In this document: one piece after another, positions 39,019-49,964 of the stretch
How the letters are laid out: every line of letters begins with the position of its first letter
Position numbering within the stretch: the first letter of the stretch is position 1
Origin: Streptomyces mashuensis
GTDB lineage: Bacteria > Actinomycetota > Actinomycetes > Streptomycetales > Streptomycetaceae
Direction of reading: 5' to 3'
Assembly (NCBI RefSeq): GCF_014654785.1
Contig: NZ_BNBD01000003.1
Location: 248,001 to 312,000, forward strand
Length of the DNA stretch: 64,000 nt
Translations under genes and position numbers: made by a program
Notes under the pieces: model-generated
The model's input: only the letters and a program-made list of their open reading frames with translations
What the model was told of the DNA's origin: nothing
Databases searched by the model: none

Positions 39019-40356
39019 TCACAAGGGCACGCGCAGCGCCCCGTCGATCATCTCGGCGGCCTCGGCCGTGGCCGCGCACCCACTTTCGATCAGGTGCTCG
39101 CGCACCGCACGGAGCCGGTCCCGTAAGCGCTGCGATTCCATGCCTCTCGCCTGCTCGGTCATCTCCCGCGCGGTGGCCACCGCCTTGTCCGCGTCTCCTT
39201 GACGCAGCTCGATGTGCGTGAGCATGGCGAGCCGGTGGACACGCCCCCGGTCGTGGGCGGGGGTGTCGACGGCCCGGTCCGCGTGCTCACGGGCGGGTCC
39301 GAGGTCTCCGAGGCTCAGCAGCGCCTCCGCCACCTGGACGTTGACCAGACCGGGCTGGACGTAGCCGGTCTCGGCGGGTTCGTCACCGCGGTGGATGCGC
39401 TCGGCGGCCGCCTCGGCGCGCCGGATGCAGGCCAGCGCCCCGGCGCCGTCGCCCAGCCGGGCGTACGCCTTGGCCTGCATCGCGTACAGGTCGGCGGCCA
39501 GCGCCGGCGTCAGGTCCGCGCCCGCGGCGCGCACCGCGGACTCGGCGAAGGCGACGGCCTGCCGGTACTCCCTCATGAACAGCGACTGGTTGACCAGCAG
39601 GGCGATCACGTACGCGCCCAGCCCCCGGTCGCCGCTGGCCTTGGCCAGCCGCAGCGCCTGGTGGAAGTAGCGCTGGGCCAGGCCCTGGGCGTCCGAGTCG
39701 TACGCGCAGATGCCGGCCACGGCCACCAGGCCGCCGGTGGCGCGGTGCAGCTGGCGGCCCGCCGCGTCCGAGTAGCTGCCGCGCAGCAGCGGCGCCGCCT
39801 CGGCGTTGAGGAAGCCCACCACCCGGGCGCGGGTGGCCACGCCGCCGGCCTTGCGGTACATCTGCTCGTAGTGGGTGCGGGCCGCGCGCAGCATCGCGAT
39901 GTCCTCCGCCGACACCCGCGTCAGGCCGCGCCGCGACACGTCGGCGTCCTCCGGCGGGTTCTCCCACTCCCACACGGGGATGACGGCGGGCGTGCCGGTG
40001 ACGGCGGGTGCGCGGACGACGTGTTCGCGCTGCTGCTCGTCGGAGCGCCACAGCGCGGTGGCCCGCTCGACGAAGCCGGAGAGCGGCGTGCCGGGGACCC
40101 TCGGGGAGCCGGGGGTGCCCAGGCCGATGTCGTCGAGGGAGAGCGGCCGGCGCAGCCGCTCGGCGAGGACCTCGCAGATCAGGTCGGGGACCTGGCCACG
40201 GGGCCGCTGGCCCTTGAGCCAGCGGGCGACGGCGGTGTGCTCGTACCGCAACGCCAGCCCCCGGGCCCGGCCCGCCGCGTTGACGTGCGCGGCGAGCGCG
40301 GCATGGGATATCCCGGCCTCGTCGAGGATGGCGTCGAGCAGGGTGTTGGGCTCCAT
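39019..40356 (-). CDS. XRE-type regulator with TPR-like C-terminal domain (NsdA-like)
   Basis: The 445-residue protein has an N-terminal HTH region (ISHAALAAHVNAAGRARGLALRYEHTAVARWLKGQRPRG) followed by a long helical TPR-like domain (for example LVNQSLFMREYRQAVAFAESAVRAAGADL, AYARLGDGAGALACIRRAEAAAERIH). The architecture is that of Streptomyces regulators such as NsdA that affect development and antibiotic production. Identity as a particular orthologue is not established. Starts ATG 40356, 88 nt from the convergently unrelated but same-strand PP2C gene upstream. Confidence 0.78.
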   Translation of the reverse strand: MEPNTLLDAILDEAGISHAALAAHVNAAGRARGLALRYEHTAVARWLKGQRPRGQVPDLICEVLAERLRRPLSLDDIGLGTPGSPRVPGTPLSGFVERATALWRSDEQQREHVVRAPAVTGTPAVIPVWEWENPPEDADVSRRGLTRVSAEDIAMLRAARTHYEQMYRKAGGVATRARVVGFLNAEAAPLLRGSYSDAAGRQLHRATGGLVAVAGICAYDSDAQGLAQRYFHQALRLAKASGDRGLGAYVIALLVNQSLFMREYRQAVAFAESAVRAAGADLTPALAADLYAMQAKAYARLGDGAGALACIRRAEAAAERIHRGDEPAETGYVQPGLVNVQVAEALLSLGDLGPAREHADRAVDTPAHDRGRVHRLAMLTHIELRQGDADKAVATAREMTEQARGMESQRLRDRLRAVREHLIESGCAATAEAAEMIDGALRVPL

Positions 40357-40444
40357 GGCTGCCCTCCGGTGCGCTCGGTGGGCTCAGCGTAGTGGAGATC
40401 GCTTCGCACGGGGTGTGAACGAGCCACGGGCGGCACGCGCGCGT

Positions 40445-41641
40445 TCACGCCCGGCGGCAGGCGCGGGCCAGGGCCGGCCGGGGCGGCGGTGCGGGCAGGG
40501 CGGCGGGGCCGGGGCGGTCGTGGGCCGGGGCGAGGGCGAGGACGGCGGCGTCGTCGGTGAGCCGGCCGCCGGTGTGGCGCAGCAGGGCGTCGCGGACGCG
40601 GTCGACGACGGCGGCGGGGGTGAGGCCGCCGGCGGGGGCGGTGTGCACCGTCTCCGCGAGGACGCCGGTGAGCGGGAAGAAGGCCCCGGCGGCGTCACGG
40701 GCGTCCTCGGCGCCGTCGGTGTGCAGGACGAGCGTCTCGCCCGGCCGCAGCGGTCCGAGGGCGGTGGTGGGCGGCTCGGCGGGGAGAGGGAAGAGGCCCA
40801 GCGGGGGCAGGGGGTCGCCGGGGGCCAGGGACACGGCGCCGGTGGGCGTGAGGCGGTGGGGCCAGGGGTGGCCGCAGTTGAGGGTGGTGATCTCGCCGCC
40901 GGGCCCGACCTGGAGGAGCAGCAGGGTGACGAACTCCTCCCCGGCTCCGCCGGCCGCGCCGTCCTCGGTCTGGTCGGCGCGGTCCCGCAGGTGGCGCTGG
41001 AGGGTGCGGTCCAGGCGGCGCAGCACGCCGGGCAGGGCGGGTTCGTCGTGCGCGGCCTCGCGGAAGCCGCCGAGGAGGGCGGCGACGGTGGCGAGGGCGG
41101 GCAGGCCGTGGCCGCGGACGTCGCCCATGACGACGCGCAGCCCGTGGTCGGTGGACTGGGCCTCGTACAGGTCGCCGCCCACACTGCCCACGCCGCCGCG
41201 GCCCGCGGCGAGGTGGCCGGCGGCCAGGGCCACACCGTCGAGGCGGTCCGGGAGCGGGCGCAGCAGGGCGTGCTGGGCGGCCGTCGCCACCTCCTTGGCG
41301 TGCTCCAGCTCCTGCGCGAGGCGGCGCCGGCGGCCGGTGGTGAGGTAGCTGGCGACGATGACGGCGAGGATGGCCGCGCACGTGCCGGCCCGGGTGCCGG
41401 CGCCGGTGTGCCCGGAGGGCCCCACGGGCAGCAGGGCGAACAGCGCGCAGGCACCGCCGAGCAGGATGCACTGCCGCCGGCCGGTGCCGGCGCAGGCGAT
41501 GGCGGGGGTGGCGGCGAGGAGTTCGGTGAACTGGGTGCCCAGGGGGCGCAGGAGTTCGCAGAGGACGACGGCCACCACCCACAGGCCCGGTAGCGTGAAC
41601 ACCAGGGCCTGCCGGCAGCGCACTGCTCCTGCACGGATCAT
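40445..41641 (-). CDS. Membrane-anchored PP2C (SpoIIE-type) phosphatase
   Basis: The 398-residue protein has about three N-terminal membrane segments (residues 12-32, about 57-72, about 83-104), then a PP2C/SpoIIE domain: SVGGDLYEAQSTDHGLRVVMGDVRGHGLPALATVAAL, with metal Asp residues in GGDLY and GDVRGHG, and LVLHTDGAEDARD plus LTDDAAVLAL at the end. Such enzymes dephosphorylate anti-anti-sigma factors in stress and development. No PAS/GAF domain is seen. It starts ATG 41641; the pheT terminator lies upstream. Confidence 0.87.
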   Translation of the reverse strand: MIRAGAVRCRQALVFTLPGLWVVAVVLCELLRPLGTQFTELLAATPAIACAGTGRRQCILLGGACALFALLPVGPSGHTGAGTRAGTCAAILAVIVASYLTTGRRRRLAQELEHAKEVATAAQHALLRPLPDRLDGVALAAGHLAAGRGGVGSVGGDLYEAQSTDHGLRVVMGDVRGHGLPALATVAALLGGFREAAHDEPALPGVLRRLDRTLQRHLRDRADQTEDGAAGGAGEEFVTLLLLQVGPGGEITTLNCGHPWPHRLTPTGAVSLAPGDPLPPLGLFPLPAEPPTTALGPLRPGETLVLHTDGAEDARDAAGAFFPLTGVLAETVHTAPAGGLTPAAVVDRVRDALLRHTGGRLTDDAAVLALAPAHDRPGPAALPAPPPRPALARACRRA

Positions 41642-41787
41642 GCCGTCGGCCCCCCATAGCTGTGACGGCCCCGATTCTGGCCGAGGGCGGGCGGCCCGTC
41701 ACGGGTAAGTCACGACCGGGACCCGGGATTCCACCCTATTGGGGGACCTTCTCCACTCGTGTGGCTGACGGTGCGCGACATATGCCG

Positions 41788-41818
41788 AGGGGCGCCCCGG
41801 ATGGTCCGGGGCGCCCCT
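41788..41818 (-). terminator. Terminator after pheT
   Basis: A perfect 14-bp stem AGGGGCGCCCCGGA (41788-41801) pairs with 41805-41818 around a TGG loop, 25 nt past the pheT stop codon. Confidence 0.82.
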
Positions 41819-41842
41819 GCGGCCTACGGCGTGCGGCGGGTG

Positions 41843-44353
41843 TTACGCGCCGCGCAGCACCGCGCCCGTGCGCTCGACGGCGGCGGCCACCGCCGCGTCG
41901 CGGGCGGCCGTCGCCTCCTCGGCGGTCAGCGTGCGGTCGCCGGCGCGGAAGCGCAGCGCGTACGCGAGCGACTTCTTTCCCTCGCCCAGCTGGGCGCCGG
42001 TGAAGACGTCGAACAGGCGCAGCGACTCCAGCAGCTCGCCGGCGCCCGACCGCAGCGCGGCCTCGACGGCGGCGGCGGGCACCGAGGAGTCGACGACCAG
42101 GGCGACGTCCTGGGTGGCGACGGGGAAGGCGGAGATGCGCGGGGCCTCGACCGCGTCGCCGCCGGCGCGCTCCAGCAGGTCCAGGTCGATCTCCATGGCG
42201 CAGGTGCGCTCGGGCAGGCTGAACGCCTTGGTGACGCGCGGGTGCAGCTCACCGGCGTGGCCCACGAGCGTCTCCTCGCCGTCCACGACGGCGAACAGCG
42301 CGGCGCAGCGGCCCGGGTGGAAGGGCGCGTACTGGTCCTGGCGGACGATCAGCTCGACGCCGGCCTCGCGGGCCACGGCACGGCCGGCCTCGACCGCGTC
42401 GGCCCAGGTGGCCGGGCGGCCCTGGCCCCACCAGCCGGCGCGCTCACGGGCACCGGCCAGCACCACGGCGGCGTGCCGCGGCTGCCGCGGCAGCGCGGCG
42501 TCCAGGCGGGCGATCTCCTCGTCCGTGGGACGGTGGTCGACCGGCAGCCGGACCGGGGCCGGCTCCTCGCCGGTGGGCCGGAAGACCAGGCCGGTCTCGA
42601 AGAGCGCCAGGTCGTGCTCGCCCCGGCTGTCGTTGCGGCGCAGGGCCGCGAAGAGGCCCGGCAGCAGCGTGGTGCGCAGCAGCGGCTCGGCGTCGGAGAG
42701 CGGGTTGGCCAGGCGCACCGCGGTGCGGCGCGGGTCGTCGGCCTCCAGGCCCAGGTGGTCCAGGGCCCACTCGCCCACGAACGGGTAGGTGGGCGCCTCG
42801 ACGTAGCCGGCGCCGGCGAGGGCGCGGCCGACGCGGCGGTGCAGCCGCTGGCGGGCGGTCAGGCCGCGGCCGGCCGGGGGCTGCGGCAGCGTGGAGGGCA
42901 GGTTCTCGTAGCCCTCCAGCCGGATGACCTCCTCGGCGAGGTCGTTGGGGTCGGTCAGGTCCGGGCGCCAGCTGGGCACGGTGACGATGAGCTCGTCCTG
43001 CCCGTAGACGTCGCAGCCGACCTCCTGGAGGCGGCGCACCACGGTCTCGCGGCCGTAGGTGACGCCGGCGACGCGGTCCGGGTGGTCCGCGCGCAGCGTG
43101 ATGGTGCGCGGGCCGCTCGGCGCGACGATCTCGGTGACGCCGGCCTCGGCGGTGCCGCCGGCCAGCAGCACCAGCAGGTCGACGGTGCGCTGGGCCGCGG
43201 CGGAGGCGGCCTGCGGGTCGACGCCCCGCTCGAAGCGCTTGGACGCCTCGGTGGACAGCTTGTGGCGGCGGGAGGCGCGGGCGATGGCGACCGGGTCGAA
43301 GTGCGCGGACTCGATGACGACCTCGGTGGAGCCCTGGGCGGCCCCGTGGTCGGCGATCTCGGTGTCCGCGCCGCCCATGACGCCGGCCAGGCCGATCGGG
43401 CCGCGGTTGTCGGTGATCACCAGGTCCTCGGGGTCGAGGACGCGCTTGGTGCCGTCGAGGGTGGTGAGCTTCTCGCCGGGCAGCGCGCGGCGCACCCCGA
43501 GCGCGCCGTCGACCTGGGAGCGGTCGTAGGCGTGCAGCGGCTGGCCGAGCTCGAGCATCACGTAGTTGGTGATGTCGACGGTCAGCGACACCGGGCGCAT
43601 GCCGGCCTTCTGCAGGCGGCGCTGGAGCCAGATCGGGGAGCGCGCCTCGGGGTCGATGCCGGTGACGGTGCGGGCGGTGAAGCGGTCGCAGCCGGTGGGG
43701 TCGGCGACGGTCACCGGGTGGCCGTACGAGTTGGGCGCCGGCACGTCCAGCAGCGCGGGGTCGCGCAGCGGGAGGCCGTAGGCGGTGGCGAGCTCGCGGG
43801 CGATGCCGCGCATCGACAGGCAGTAGCCGCGGTCGGGGGTGACCGCGATGTCGAGGACCTCGTCACGGAGCTGGAGCAGCGCGACGGCGTCGGTGCCGAC
43901 CTCGTGCTCGGGGGAGAGCACGATGATGCCGTGGCTGCCGTCGTCGCCCATGCCGAGCTCGTCGCCGGAGCAGATCATGCCGCGGGACATCCTGCCGTAG
44001 GTCTTGCGCTCGGCGATGGCGAAGTCGCCGGGGAGCACGGCGCCGGGCAGGGCCACGACGACCTTGTCGCCCACGGTGAAGTTGCGGGCGCCGCAGACGA
44101 TCTCCTGCGGCTCGCCGGTGCCGTTGGCCTGACCGACGTCGACGGTGCAGAAGCGGATCGGCTTGCGGAAGCCCTCGAGCTCCTCGATGGTGCGGACCTG
44201 TCCGACGACCAGGGGGCCGGTGAGGTCGGAGCCGAGCTGCTCGACCCGCTCGACCTCCAGGCCGGCGGCGACCAGCTTGGCCTGTACGTCACGGCCGGTC
44301 TCGCCCGCGGGCAGGTCGACGTATTCCCGCAGCCAGGAAAGCGGGGCGCGCAT
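41843..44353 (-). CDS. pheT: Phenylalanyl-tRNA synthetase beta subunit
   Basis: The 836-residue beta subunit forms the alpha2-beta2 enzyme with PheS and charges tRNA-Phe. Domains in order: an OB-fold tRNA-binding domain (about 40-150, [14 protein letters not shown]...), the B3/4 editing domain near 210-390, B5 (about 405-480), the catalytic-like core (about 490-700), and the C-terminal anticodon-binding FDX-ACB domain ([17 protein letters not shown]). The ATG start overlaps the pheS TGA by one base (TGATG). Confidence 0.97.
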   Translation of the reverse strand: MRAPLSWLREYVDLPAGETGRDVQAKLVAAGLEVERVEQLGSDLTGPLVVGQVRTIEELEGFRKPIRFCTVDVGQANGTGEPQEIVCGARNFTVGDKVVVALPGAVLPGDFAIAERKTYGRMSRGMICSGDELGMGDDGSHGIIVLSPEHEVGTDAVALLQLRDEVLDIAVTPDRGYCLSMRGIARELATAYGLPLRDPALLDVPAPNSYGHPVTVADPTGCDRFTARTVTGIDPEARSPIWLQRRLQKAGMRPVSLTVDITNYVMLELGQPLHAYDRSQVDGALGVRRALPGEKLTTLDGTKRVLDPEDLVITDNRGPIGLAGVMGGADTEIADHGAAQGSTEVVIESAHFDPVAIARASRRHKLSTEASKRFERGVDPQAASAAAQRTVDLLVLLAGGTAEAGVTEIVAPSGPRTITLRADHPDRVAGVTYGRETVVRRLQEVGCDVYGQDELIVTVPSWRPDLTDPNDLAEEVIRLEGYENLPSTLPQPPAGRGLTARQRLHRRVGRALAGAGYVEAPTYPFVGEWALDHLGLEADDPRRTAVRLANPLSDAEPLLRTTLLPGLFAALRRNDSRGEHDLALFETGLVFRPTGEEPAPVRLPVDHRPTDEEIARLDAALPRQPRHAAVVLAGARERAGWWGQGRPATWADAVEAGRAVAREAGVELIVRQDQYAPFHPGRCAALFAVVDGEETLVGHAGELHPRVTKAFSLPERTCAMEIDLDLLERAGGDAVEAPRISAFPVATQDVALVVDSSVPAAAVEAALRSGAGELLESLRLFDVFTGAQLGEGKKSLAYALRFRAGDRTLTAEEATAARDAAVAAAVERTGAVLRGA

Positions 44354-45474
44354 CAGATCTCCATCCCGAACGGCCGGGTGAAGCGCACGTCACCCTCGAC
44401 CATGTCTCGCATGTCCTCGACGTTGTGGCGGAACATCAGCATCCGCTCGATGCCGAACCCGAAGGCGAAGCCGCTGTACTTCTCCGGGTCGATGCCCGCG
44501 GCGACGAGCACGCGCGGGTTGACCATGCCGCAGCCGCCCAGCTCGATCCAGCCCTCGCTGGAGCACGTCCGGCAGGGGCGGCCGGGGTTGCCGACCGACG
44601 CGCCGCGGCAGACGTAGCACTCCATGTCGAGCTCGGCGGACGGCTCGGTGAACGGGAAGTACGCCGGGCGCAGCCGCGTCCTCAGGCCCTCGCCGAAGAG
44701 CGAGGTCACCATGTGCTCGATGGTGCCCTTGAGGTCGGCCATGGTCAGGCCCTCGTCGATGGCGAGGAGCTCGACCTGGTGGAAGACCGGGGTGTGCGTG
44801 GCGTCCAGCTCGTCGGTGCGGTAGACGCGGCCGGGGCACACCACGTAGACGGGGGGCTCGCGGTCGAGCATGGAGCGGACCTGCACCGGGGAGGTGTGGG
44901 TGCGCAGCACGACGCCGGACTCGCCCTTGGCGTCCTTGCCGGACACGAAGAAGGTGTCCTGCATGGCGCGGGCCGGGTGGTCGGGGTCGAAGTTCAGGGC
45001 GTCGAAGTTGAACCACTCCGCCTCGACCTCGGGGCCCTCGGCCACCTCGTAGCCCATGGCCACGAAGATGTCCTCGACGCGCTCGCAGAAGGTGACGAGC
45101 GGGTGGCGGGCGCCGGCGGCCACGCGGTCGTGGGGCAGCGTGACGTCCACGGCCTCCTCGACCAGCACGCGGGCGTCGCGCTCCGCCTCCAGCTCGGCCT
45201 GGCGGGCGGCGAACGCCTTGTTCACGGCACCGCGGGCCATGCCCACGCGCTTGCCGGCCTCGGCCTTCGCCTGCGGCGGCAGCGCGCCGATCTCGCGGTT
45301 GGCCAGGGCCAGCGGGGAGCGGTCGCCCATGTGGGCGGCCTTCGCCTCGCGGAGGGCCTCGAGGTCGGCGGCCGCGGCAAAGGCTGCGAGCGCCTCCTCC
45401 CGCATGCGCTCGATCTCTTCCGGTTTCAGTGCCTCGACCTCGACAGGGTCGTACGACTTATTGGGTGCCGACAT
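44353..45474 (-). CDS. pheS: Phenylalanyl-tRNA synthetase alpha subunit
   Basis: The 373-residue class-II synthetase subunit has an N-terminal coiled coil (about 1-100), motif 2 [20 protein letters not shown] with the region around it, and motif 3 [21 protein letters not shown] four-Cys insertion ([19 protein letters not shown]) is an unusual-looking but known feature of some bacterial PheS. Its leader contains three copies of GCCAAAGGT instead of a T-box. Starts ATG 45474 with GGAAGAG upstream. Confidence 0.97.
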   Translation of the reverse strand: MSAPNKSYDPVEVEALKPEEIERMREEALAAFAAAADLEALREAKAAHMGDRSPLALANREIGALPPQAKAEAGKRVGMARGAVNKAFAARQAELEAERDARVLVEEAVDVTLPHDRVAAGARHPLVTFCERVEDIFVAMGYEVAEGPEVEAEWFNFDALNFDPDHPARAMQDTFFVSGKDAKGESGVVLRTHTSPVQVRSMLDREPPVYVVCPGRVYRTDELDATHTPVFHQVELLAIDEGLTMADLKGTIEHMVTSLFGEGLRTRLRPAYFPFTEPSAELDMECYVCRGASVGNPGRPCRTCSSEGWIELGGCGMVNPRVLVAAGIDPEKYSGFAFGFGIERMLMFRHNVEDMRDMVEGDVRFTRPFGMEI

Positions 45475-45495
45475 CTCTTCCCGTGCTTCCGGTTG

Positions 45496-45525
45496 GCCAA
45501 AGGTGGTGCCAAAGGTGCCAAAGGT
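45496..45525. repeat. Three GCCAAAGGT repeats in the pheS leader
   Basis: GCCAAAGGT occurs at 45496-45504, 45508-45516 and 45517-45525. A candidate -10 TAGACT lies on the minus strand at 45533-45528, so the repeats would fall in the pheS 5' untranslated region (as ACCTTTGGC). No T-box or Phe-rich leader ORF was seen. Confidence 0.55.
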
Positions 45526-45573
45526 CGAGTCTAAGGGGCGTGGGGGTCGCGGTGGGCCCGCGGGCCCGCCCGG

Positions 45574-46710
45574 TCAGCCCTGGGTGAGGAAGGCCGGGGC
45601 GCCCACGGGCAGCGTGAAGCGGAACTGGGCACCGCCCCGCGCGGCCCGGCCGACGGTGATCGTGCCGCCGTGGGCGTCGATGATGCCCTTGACGATGTAC
45701 AGGCCCAGGCCCGTGCCGCCGCGCTTGCTGCCCCGCCAGAACCGGGTGAAGACGCGCGGCATGGACTCGTCCGGAATACCGGGGCCCTCGTCGCTCACGG
45801 TGACCGCCGTCCCCTCCGTCCGGGCCTGTGGACTCGCCGCCGACACCTCTATCGTGACGGTTCCCTCGCCGTGCCGCACCGCGTTTTCCAGGAGGTTGCC
45901 CAGCACCTGGTCGATCTTGTCGGGGTCGGCCCACAGCTCGGGCAGCGGCTCGCGCACCTTCACCACGAACCGGCCGGGCGCCAGCCCGGCCCGGGTGTAG
46001 CTGGCCACGTGGCGGCGCACGGCGGCGGCGATGTCGACCGGCTGCCGGCGGACCTCCAGCCGCCCGGAGTCGATCCGGGAGATGTCCAGCAGCTCGGCGA
46101 TCAGCCGCGTCACACGGTCGGCGTCGGCGTCGACCGTCTCCAGCATCAGCCGCTTCTGGTCGTCGGTGAACCGCTCCCACTTGGCCAGCAGGGTGGCAGT
46201 GAACCCCTTGACCGAGGTCAGCGGCGAGCGCAGCTCGTGCGCCACGGTGGCGATCAGCTCGGCGTGGCTGCGCTCGGCACGCCGGCGCGCCTCCGTGCCG
46301 CGCAGCTGCACCACCACGCGCTGCACGGGCCCGCCGGGCCGCTCGCGCACGTACCGCGCGGAGACCAGCACCTCACGCCCGCCGGGCAGCAGCAGATTGC
46401 GCTCGGGCTGGCCGCTGCGGGTGGCCAGCCCGCCGTACGGGTCGGTCAGCGCCCACCAGCGGCGCCCGTCCTGGTCCTCCAGCGGCAGCGCGCGCTCCAG
46501 CGACCGGCCCAGCGCCTCGGCGGGCCGCGTCGCGGTGATCCGGGCGGCGGCGGCGTTGAAGCACACCACACGGCCGGCGGCGTCGGCGACGACCAGGCCG
46601 TCGGGCAGGTCGTCGGGGTGGAGCCCCGGCCACGGGCCGGCCGTGCGGCCCCCGTACGCGGGCGACGAGCAGCCCTCGGCCACGCTCCCGGACGTCCCGG
46701 CATACCTCAT
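45574..46710 (-). CDS. Sensor histidine kinase with PAS domain (no transmembrane segment)
   Basis: The 378-residue kinase has an N-terminal PAS domain (LPDGLVVADAAGRVVCFNAAAARITATRPAEALG...). HisKA follows with phospho-acceptor His158 in AHELRSPLTSVKGF, then an HATPase domain with N-box DKIDQVLGNLLENAVRHGEG, DEGPGIP and GGTGLGLYIVKGI. No membrane segment is present, so it senses a cytoplasmic signal. The start is ATG 46710 with GGGAGGGGG upstream. No response regulator is adjacent (orphan kinase). Confidence 0.9.
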   Translation of the reverse strand: MRYAGTSGSVAEGCSSPAYGGRTAGPWPGLHPDDLPDGLVVADAAGRVVCFNAAAARITATRPAEALGRSLERALPLEDQDGRRWWALTDPYGGLATRSGQPERNLLLPGGREVLVSARYVRERPGGPVQRVVVQLRGTEARRRAERSHAELIATVAHELRSPLTSVKGFTATLLAKWERFTDDQKRLMLETVDADADRVTRLIAELLDISRIDSGRLEVRRQPVDIAAAVRRHVASYTRAGLAPGRFVVKVREPLPELWADPDKIDQVLGNLLENAVRHGEGTVTIEVSAASPQARTEGTAVTVSDEGPGIPDESMPRVFTRFWRGSKRGGTGLGLYIVKGIIDAHGGTITVGRAARGGAQFRFTLPVGAPAFLTQG

Positions 46711-46748
46711 GCGCGCACCCCCTCCCGAGCCCCCGGAGCGCCACCCTA

Positions 46749-47603
<855 letters not shown>

Positions 47604-47677
47604 GGGCGGCGGCTCACTTCACGAGGGGGTTGGCGGGGGCGGGGCGGGTACGTGGGGGCGTACGGGGCGCAAACGGC

Positions 47678-47713
47678 AGCGGACCCGCAGGCCGCGGGGC
47701 CTGCGGGTCCGCT
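47678..47713 (-). terminator. Terminator after rplT
   Basis: A perfect 16-bp stem (47678-47693 with 47698-47713) and a GCGG loop begin 20 nt after the rplT stop; the minus-strand 3' side continues TGCCGTTTG. Confidence 0.87.
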
Positions 47714-47733
47714 TCATGCCGTGGGGCGCCGGA

Positions 47734-48120
47734 TCAGGCGGCGGCCTTCGGGGCGTTGACGTCGGCCGGCAGCGCCTTCTGCGCGACCTCGACGAGCGCG
47801 GCGAACGCGTTCATGTCGTTGACGGCCAGCTCGGCCAGGATCTTGCGGTCCACCTCGATGTTGGCGGCCTTCAGGCCCTGGATGAGGCGGTTGTAGGTCA
47901 TGCCGTTCTGGCGGGCAGCGGCGTTGATGCGCTGGATCCACAGCTGACGGAAGTCGCCCTTGCGCTTCTTGCGGTCGTTGTAGTTGTAGACCAGGGAGTG
48001 GGTGACCTGCTCCTTGGCCTTGCGGTACAGACGCGACCGCTGGCCGCGGTAACCGCTGGCCTGCTCGAGGATCGCCCGGCGCTTCTTGTGCGCGTTGACT
48101 GCGCGCTTGACGCGTGCCAC
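47734..48120 (-). CDS. rplT: 50S ribosomal protein L20
   Basis: The 128-residue protein is [39 protein letters not shown] onward, the canonical L20 with a basic N-terminal extension that organises 23S rRNA in early assembly. In other bacteria L20 represses the infC-rpmI-rplT operon by binding its mRNA. Last gene of this operon, before the terminator. Confidence 0.98.
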   Translation of the reverse strand: MARVKRAVNAHKKRRAILEQASGYRGQRSRLYRKAKEQVTHSLVYNYNDRKKRKGDFRQLWIQRINAAARQNGMTYNRLIQGLKAANIEVDRKILAELAVNDMNAFAALVEVAQKALPADVNAPKAAA

Positions 48121-48224
48121 TAGTTAACTCCTTGTAGCGGGGTCGCGGCTGTTTCTCTCGCGACCCGAATCGACTGAGGTCCCGGTCCGACGCGCACCCC
48201 GGTCATCCGACGGGGTGCGGGGCG

Positions 48225-48419
48225 TCACTTGCCGAGAAGCTTCTTGATCTTCTTGGCGTCGCCCGGGGCCATCTCGGCGTTGCCGGTGAGGCGACGCGTC
48301 AGCTTGGACGACTTGTGCTCGAGCAGGTGGCGCTTGCCGGCGCGCTCGCGCAGCACCTTGCCGGAGCCCGTGATCTTGAAGCGCTTGCTGGCGCCGCTGT
48401 GCGACTTGTTCTTCGGCAT
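48225..48419 (-). CDS. rpmI: 50S ribosomal protein L35
   Basis: The 64-residue protein is [40 protein letters not shown] onward, typical L35. I chose ATG 48419; the frame stays open upstream, but MPKNKSHSG is the universal N-terminus. It lies between infC and rplT in the standard order. Confidence 0.98.
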   Translation of the reverse strand: MPKNKSHSGASKRFKITGSGKVLRERAGKRHLLEHKSSKLTRRLTGNAEMAPGDAKKIKKLLGK

Positions 48420-48544
48420 CGCGCCGTATCTCCTCGTCGGTGCCGCTCCCGCCCGCTTTCGGGCGCACGGAAGCGTCAACTGGTTCGATTACTGCTGTCC
48501 GGGACGGGTGCCCCGGAGCGATCCGGGGCACGGCGGCCCCGGGA

Positions 48545-49159
48545 TCACGCCTCGGCGGGCTCCTCGGCGGCGTTCGCGCCGGTACCACCCTGGCGCTCCG
48601 CCTTCCGAGCGGCCTGCGCCTCGCGGGCTTCGGCCATCGCCTCGGTCTTCTTCTTGTGCGGACCGAGGACCATGATCATGTTCCGGCCGTCCTGCTTGGG
48701 GTTCGACTCGACGAAACCCAGGTCCTGGACGTCCTCCGCGAGCCGCTGCAGCAGCCGGTAGCCCAGCTCGGGCCGGGACTGCTCGCGACCACGGAACATG
48801 ATCGTGATCTTGACCTTGTCGCCCTGCTTGAGGAACCGGACGACGTGACCCTTCTTGGTGTCGTAGTCGTGCGGGTCGATCTTCGGCCGGAGCTTCATCT
48901 CCTTGATGACCGTGTGCGCCTGGTTCTTGCGCGCCTCACGGGCCTTCATGGCCGACTCGTACTTGAACTTCCCGTAGTCCATGAGCTTGCAGACCGGCGG
49001 GCGTGCGTTCGCCGCCACCTCGACCAGGTCGAGGTCGTACTCCTGCGCAAGCTCCAGGGCCTTGGCAAGCGGCACGATGCCGACCTGCTCGCCACTGGGA
49101 CCGACAAGTCGCACCTCGGGGACGCGGATCCGGTCGTTGATGCGGGGCTCGGCGCTGAT
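48545..49159 (-). CDS. infC: Translation initiation factor IF-3 (ATC start)
   Basis: IF-3 binds the 30S subunit and checks start-codon selection. The 204-residue protein has the N-domain [49 protein letters not shown], linker, and C-domain with [33 protein letters not shown]. The C-terminus has an Ala/Glu extension. No in-frame ATG or GTG lies near the domain start. GAGGAGG is followed after four bases by ATC (49159-49157), so initiation is almost certainly at this non-canonical codon, the well-known IF-3 autoregulation device. Its leader has an attenuator hairpin. Confidence 0.95.
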   Translation of the reverse strand: MSAEPRINDRIRVPEVRLVGPSGEQVGIVPLAKALELAQEYDLDLVEVAANARPPVCKLMDYGKFKYESAMKAREARKNQAHTVIKEMKLRPKIDPHDYDTKKGHVVRFLKQGDKVKITIMFRGREQSRPELGYRLLQRLAEDVQDLGFVESNPKQDGRNMIMVLGPHKKKTEAMAEAREAQAARKAERQGGTGANAAEEPAEA

Positions 49160-49241
49160 GGGGCCTCCTCGGTAGCACCACGCGACGCCCTCACGGGCGC
49201 CCGTAACGTCTTCTAGACAAGACCAACCGCGCCGGCGCACG

Positions 49242-49270
49242 AAAAATGCCCCGACGGGCACAGGCGGGGC
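49242..49270 (-). promoter_or_regulatory. Attenuator-like hairpin in the infC leader
   Basis: On the minus strand GCCCCG (49270-49265) pairs with CGGGGC (49253-49248) across an 11-nt loop, followed by A and five T (49247-49242). This is an intrinsic-terminator shape about 80 nt before the infC start. A second long hairpin (CCATCGT/ACGATGG with flanking GACGGC/GCCGTC) lies near 49315-49355. These sit in the 399-nt leader between infC and the DUF1844 gene, where L20/IF-3 control of the operon would act. Confidence 0.65.
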
Positions 49271-49558
49271 TCCAAGGACCGGAACACCGCCACGGCGAGC
49301 CGCGGGGCGCATCGGACGGCTCCATCGTCCGTACGGAACGATGGCGGCCGTCTGACCGGAGACCTGCCGACCCGTGGTCGGCGAGGTGGGAGATCGGAGC
49401 TCCACTTGTGGGCCGGGCACATGAGTGTCCAGCCGGTCGACATCCGACTCTACCAGCTGTGCGGGGCCGCCGCTAAACGGAGGGGAACCGATTCTCCGGG
49501 CCCCCGGGCGGGCCCCTGGGCAGGGGCCCGGCGCGCCCCGGCACGTAGGGTGGGCGGC

Positions 49559-49906
49559 ATGAGCGACGCCACCCCCGACTTCGACAGCATGACCCGCGAC
49601 ATCGCCGACGTGCCCGCCGTGGAGGTGATCACCACGGTCGCGGTGCACCTGATGAGCGCGGCGGCGGTCAACCTCGGCCTGGCCGAGGAGGGCGAGGCGC
49701 ACAAGGACCTCGACGAGGCCCGCAAGCTGATCACCGCCCTGGCCGGGCTGGTGACCGCCGGCGCCACCGAGATCAGCAACTTCCACGCCGCGCCGCTGCG
49801 CGACGGCCTGAAGTCCCTCCAGCTGGCCTTCCGCGAGGCGTCCGTGGTCCCGGACGAGCCGGGCCAGGGCCCGGGCGAGAAGTTCACGGGCCCCGTCTAC
49901 GCCTGA
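49559..49906 (+). CDS. DUF1844 protein
   Basis: The 115-residue protein matches DUF1844: [38 protein letters not shown], then [48 protein letters not shown], a helical domain of unknown function conserved next to infC in actinobacteria. ATG 49559 follows GTAGGGTGGGCGGC. It is divergent from infC and converges with the aquaporin gene. Confidence 0.88.
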   Translation: MSDATPDFDSMTRDIADVPAVEVITTVAVHLMSAAAVNLGLAEEGEAHKDLDEARKLITALAGLVTAGATEISNFHAAPLRDGLKSLQLAFREASVVPDEPGQGPGEKFTGPVYA

Positions 49907-49964
49907 CAATCGGCACGCCGGCCCCGGCAGGAGCAGAAGGGGGAGGGGGAGGACGGGCGCGGCG

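Noticed and set aside
41759..44617. 952-residue plus-strand open frame
   Set aside because: It is antisense to pheT, low complexity and without motifs; a codon-position artefact of high GC.
45475..45573. T-box leader for pheST
   Set aside because: No T-box sequence (TGGnACCGCG-like) or specifier loop was found; only the GCCAAAGGT repeats are present.
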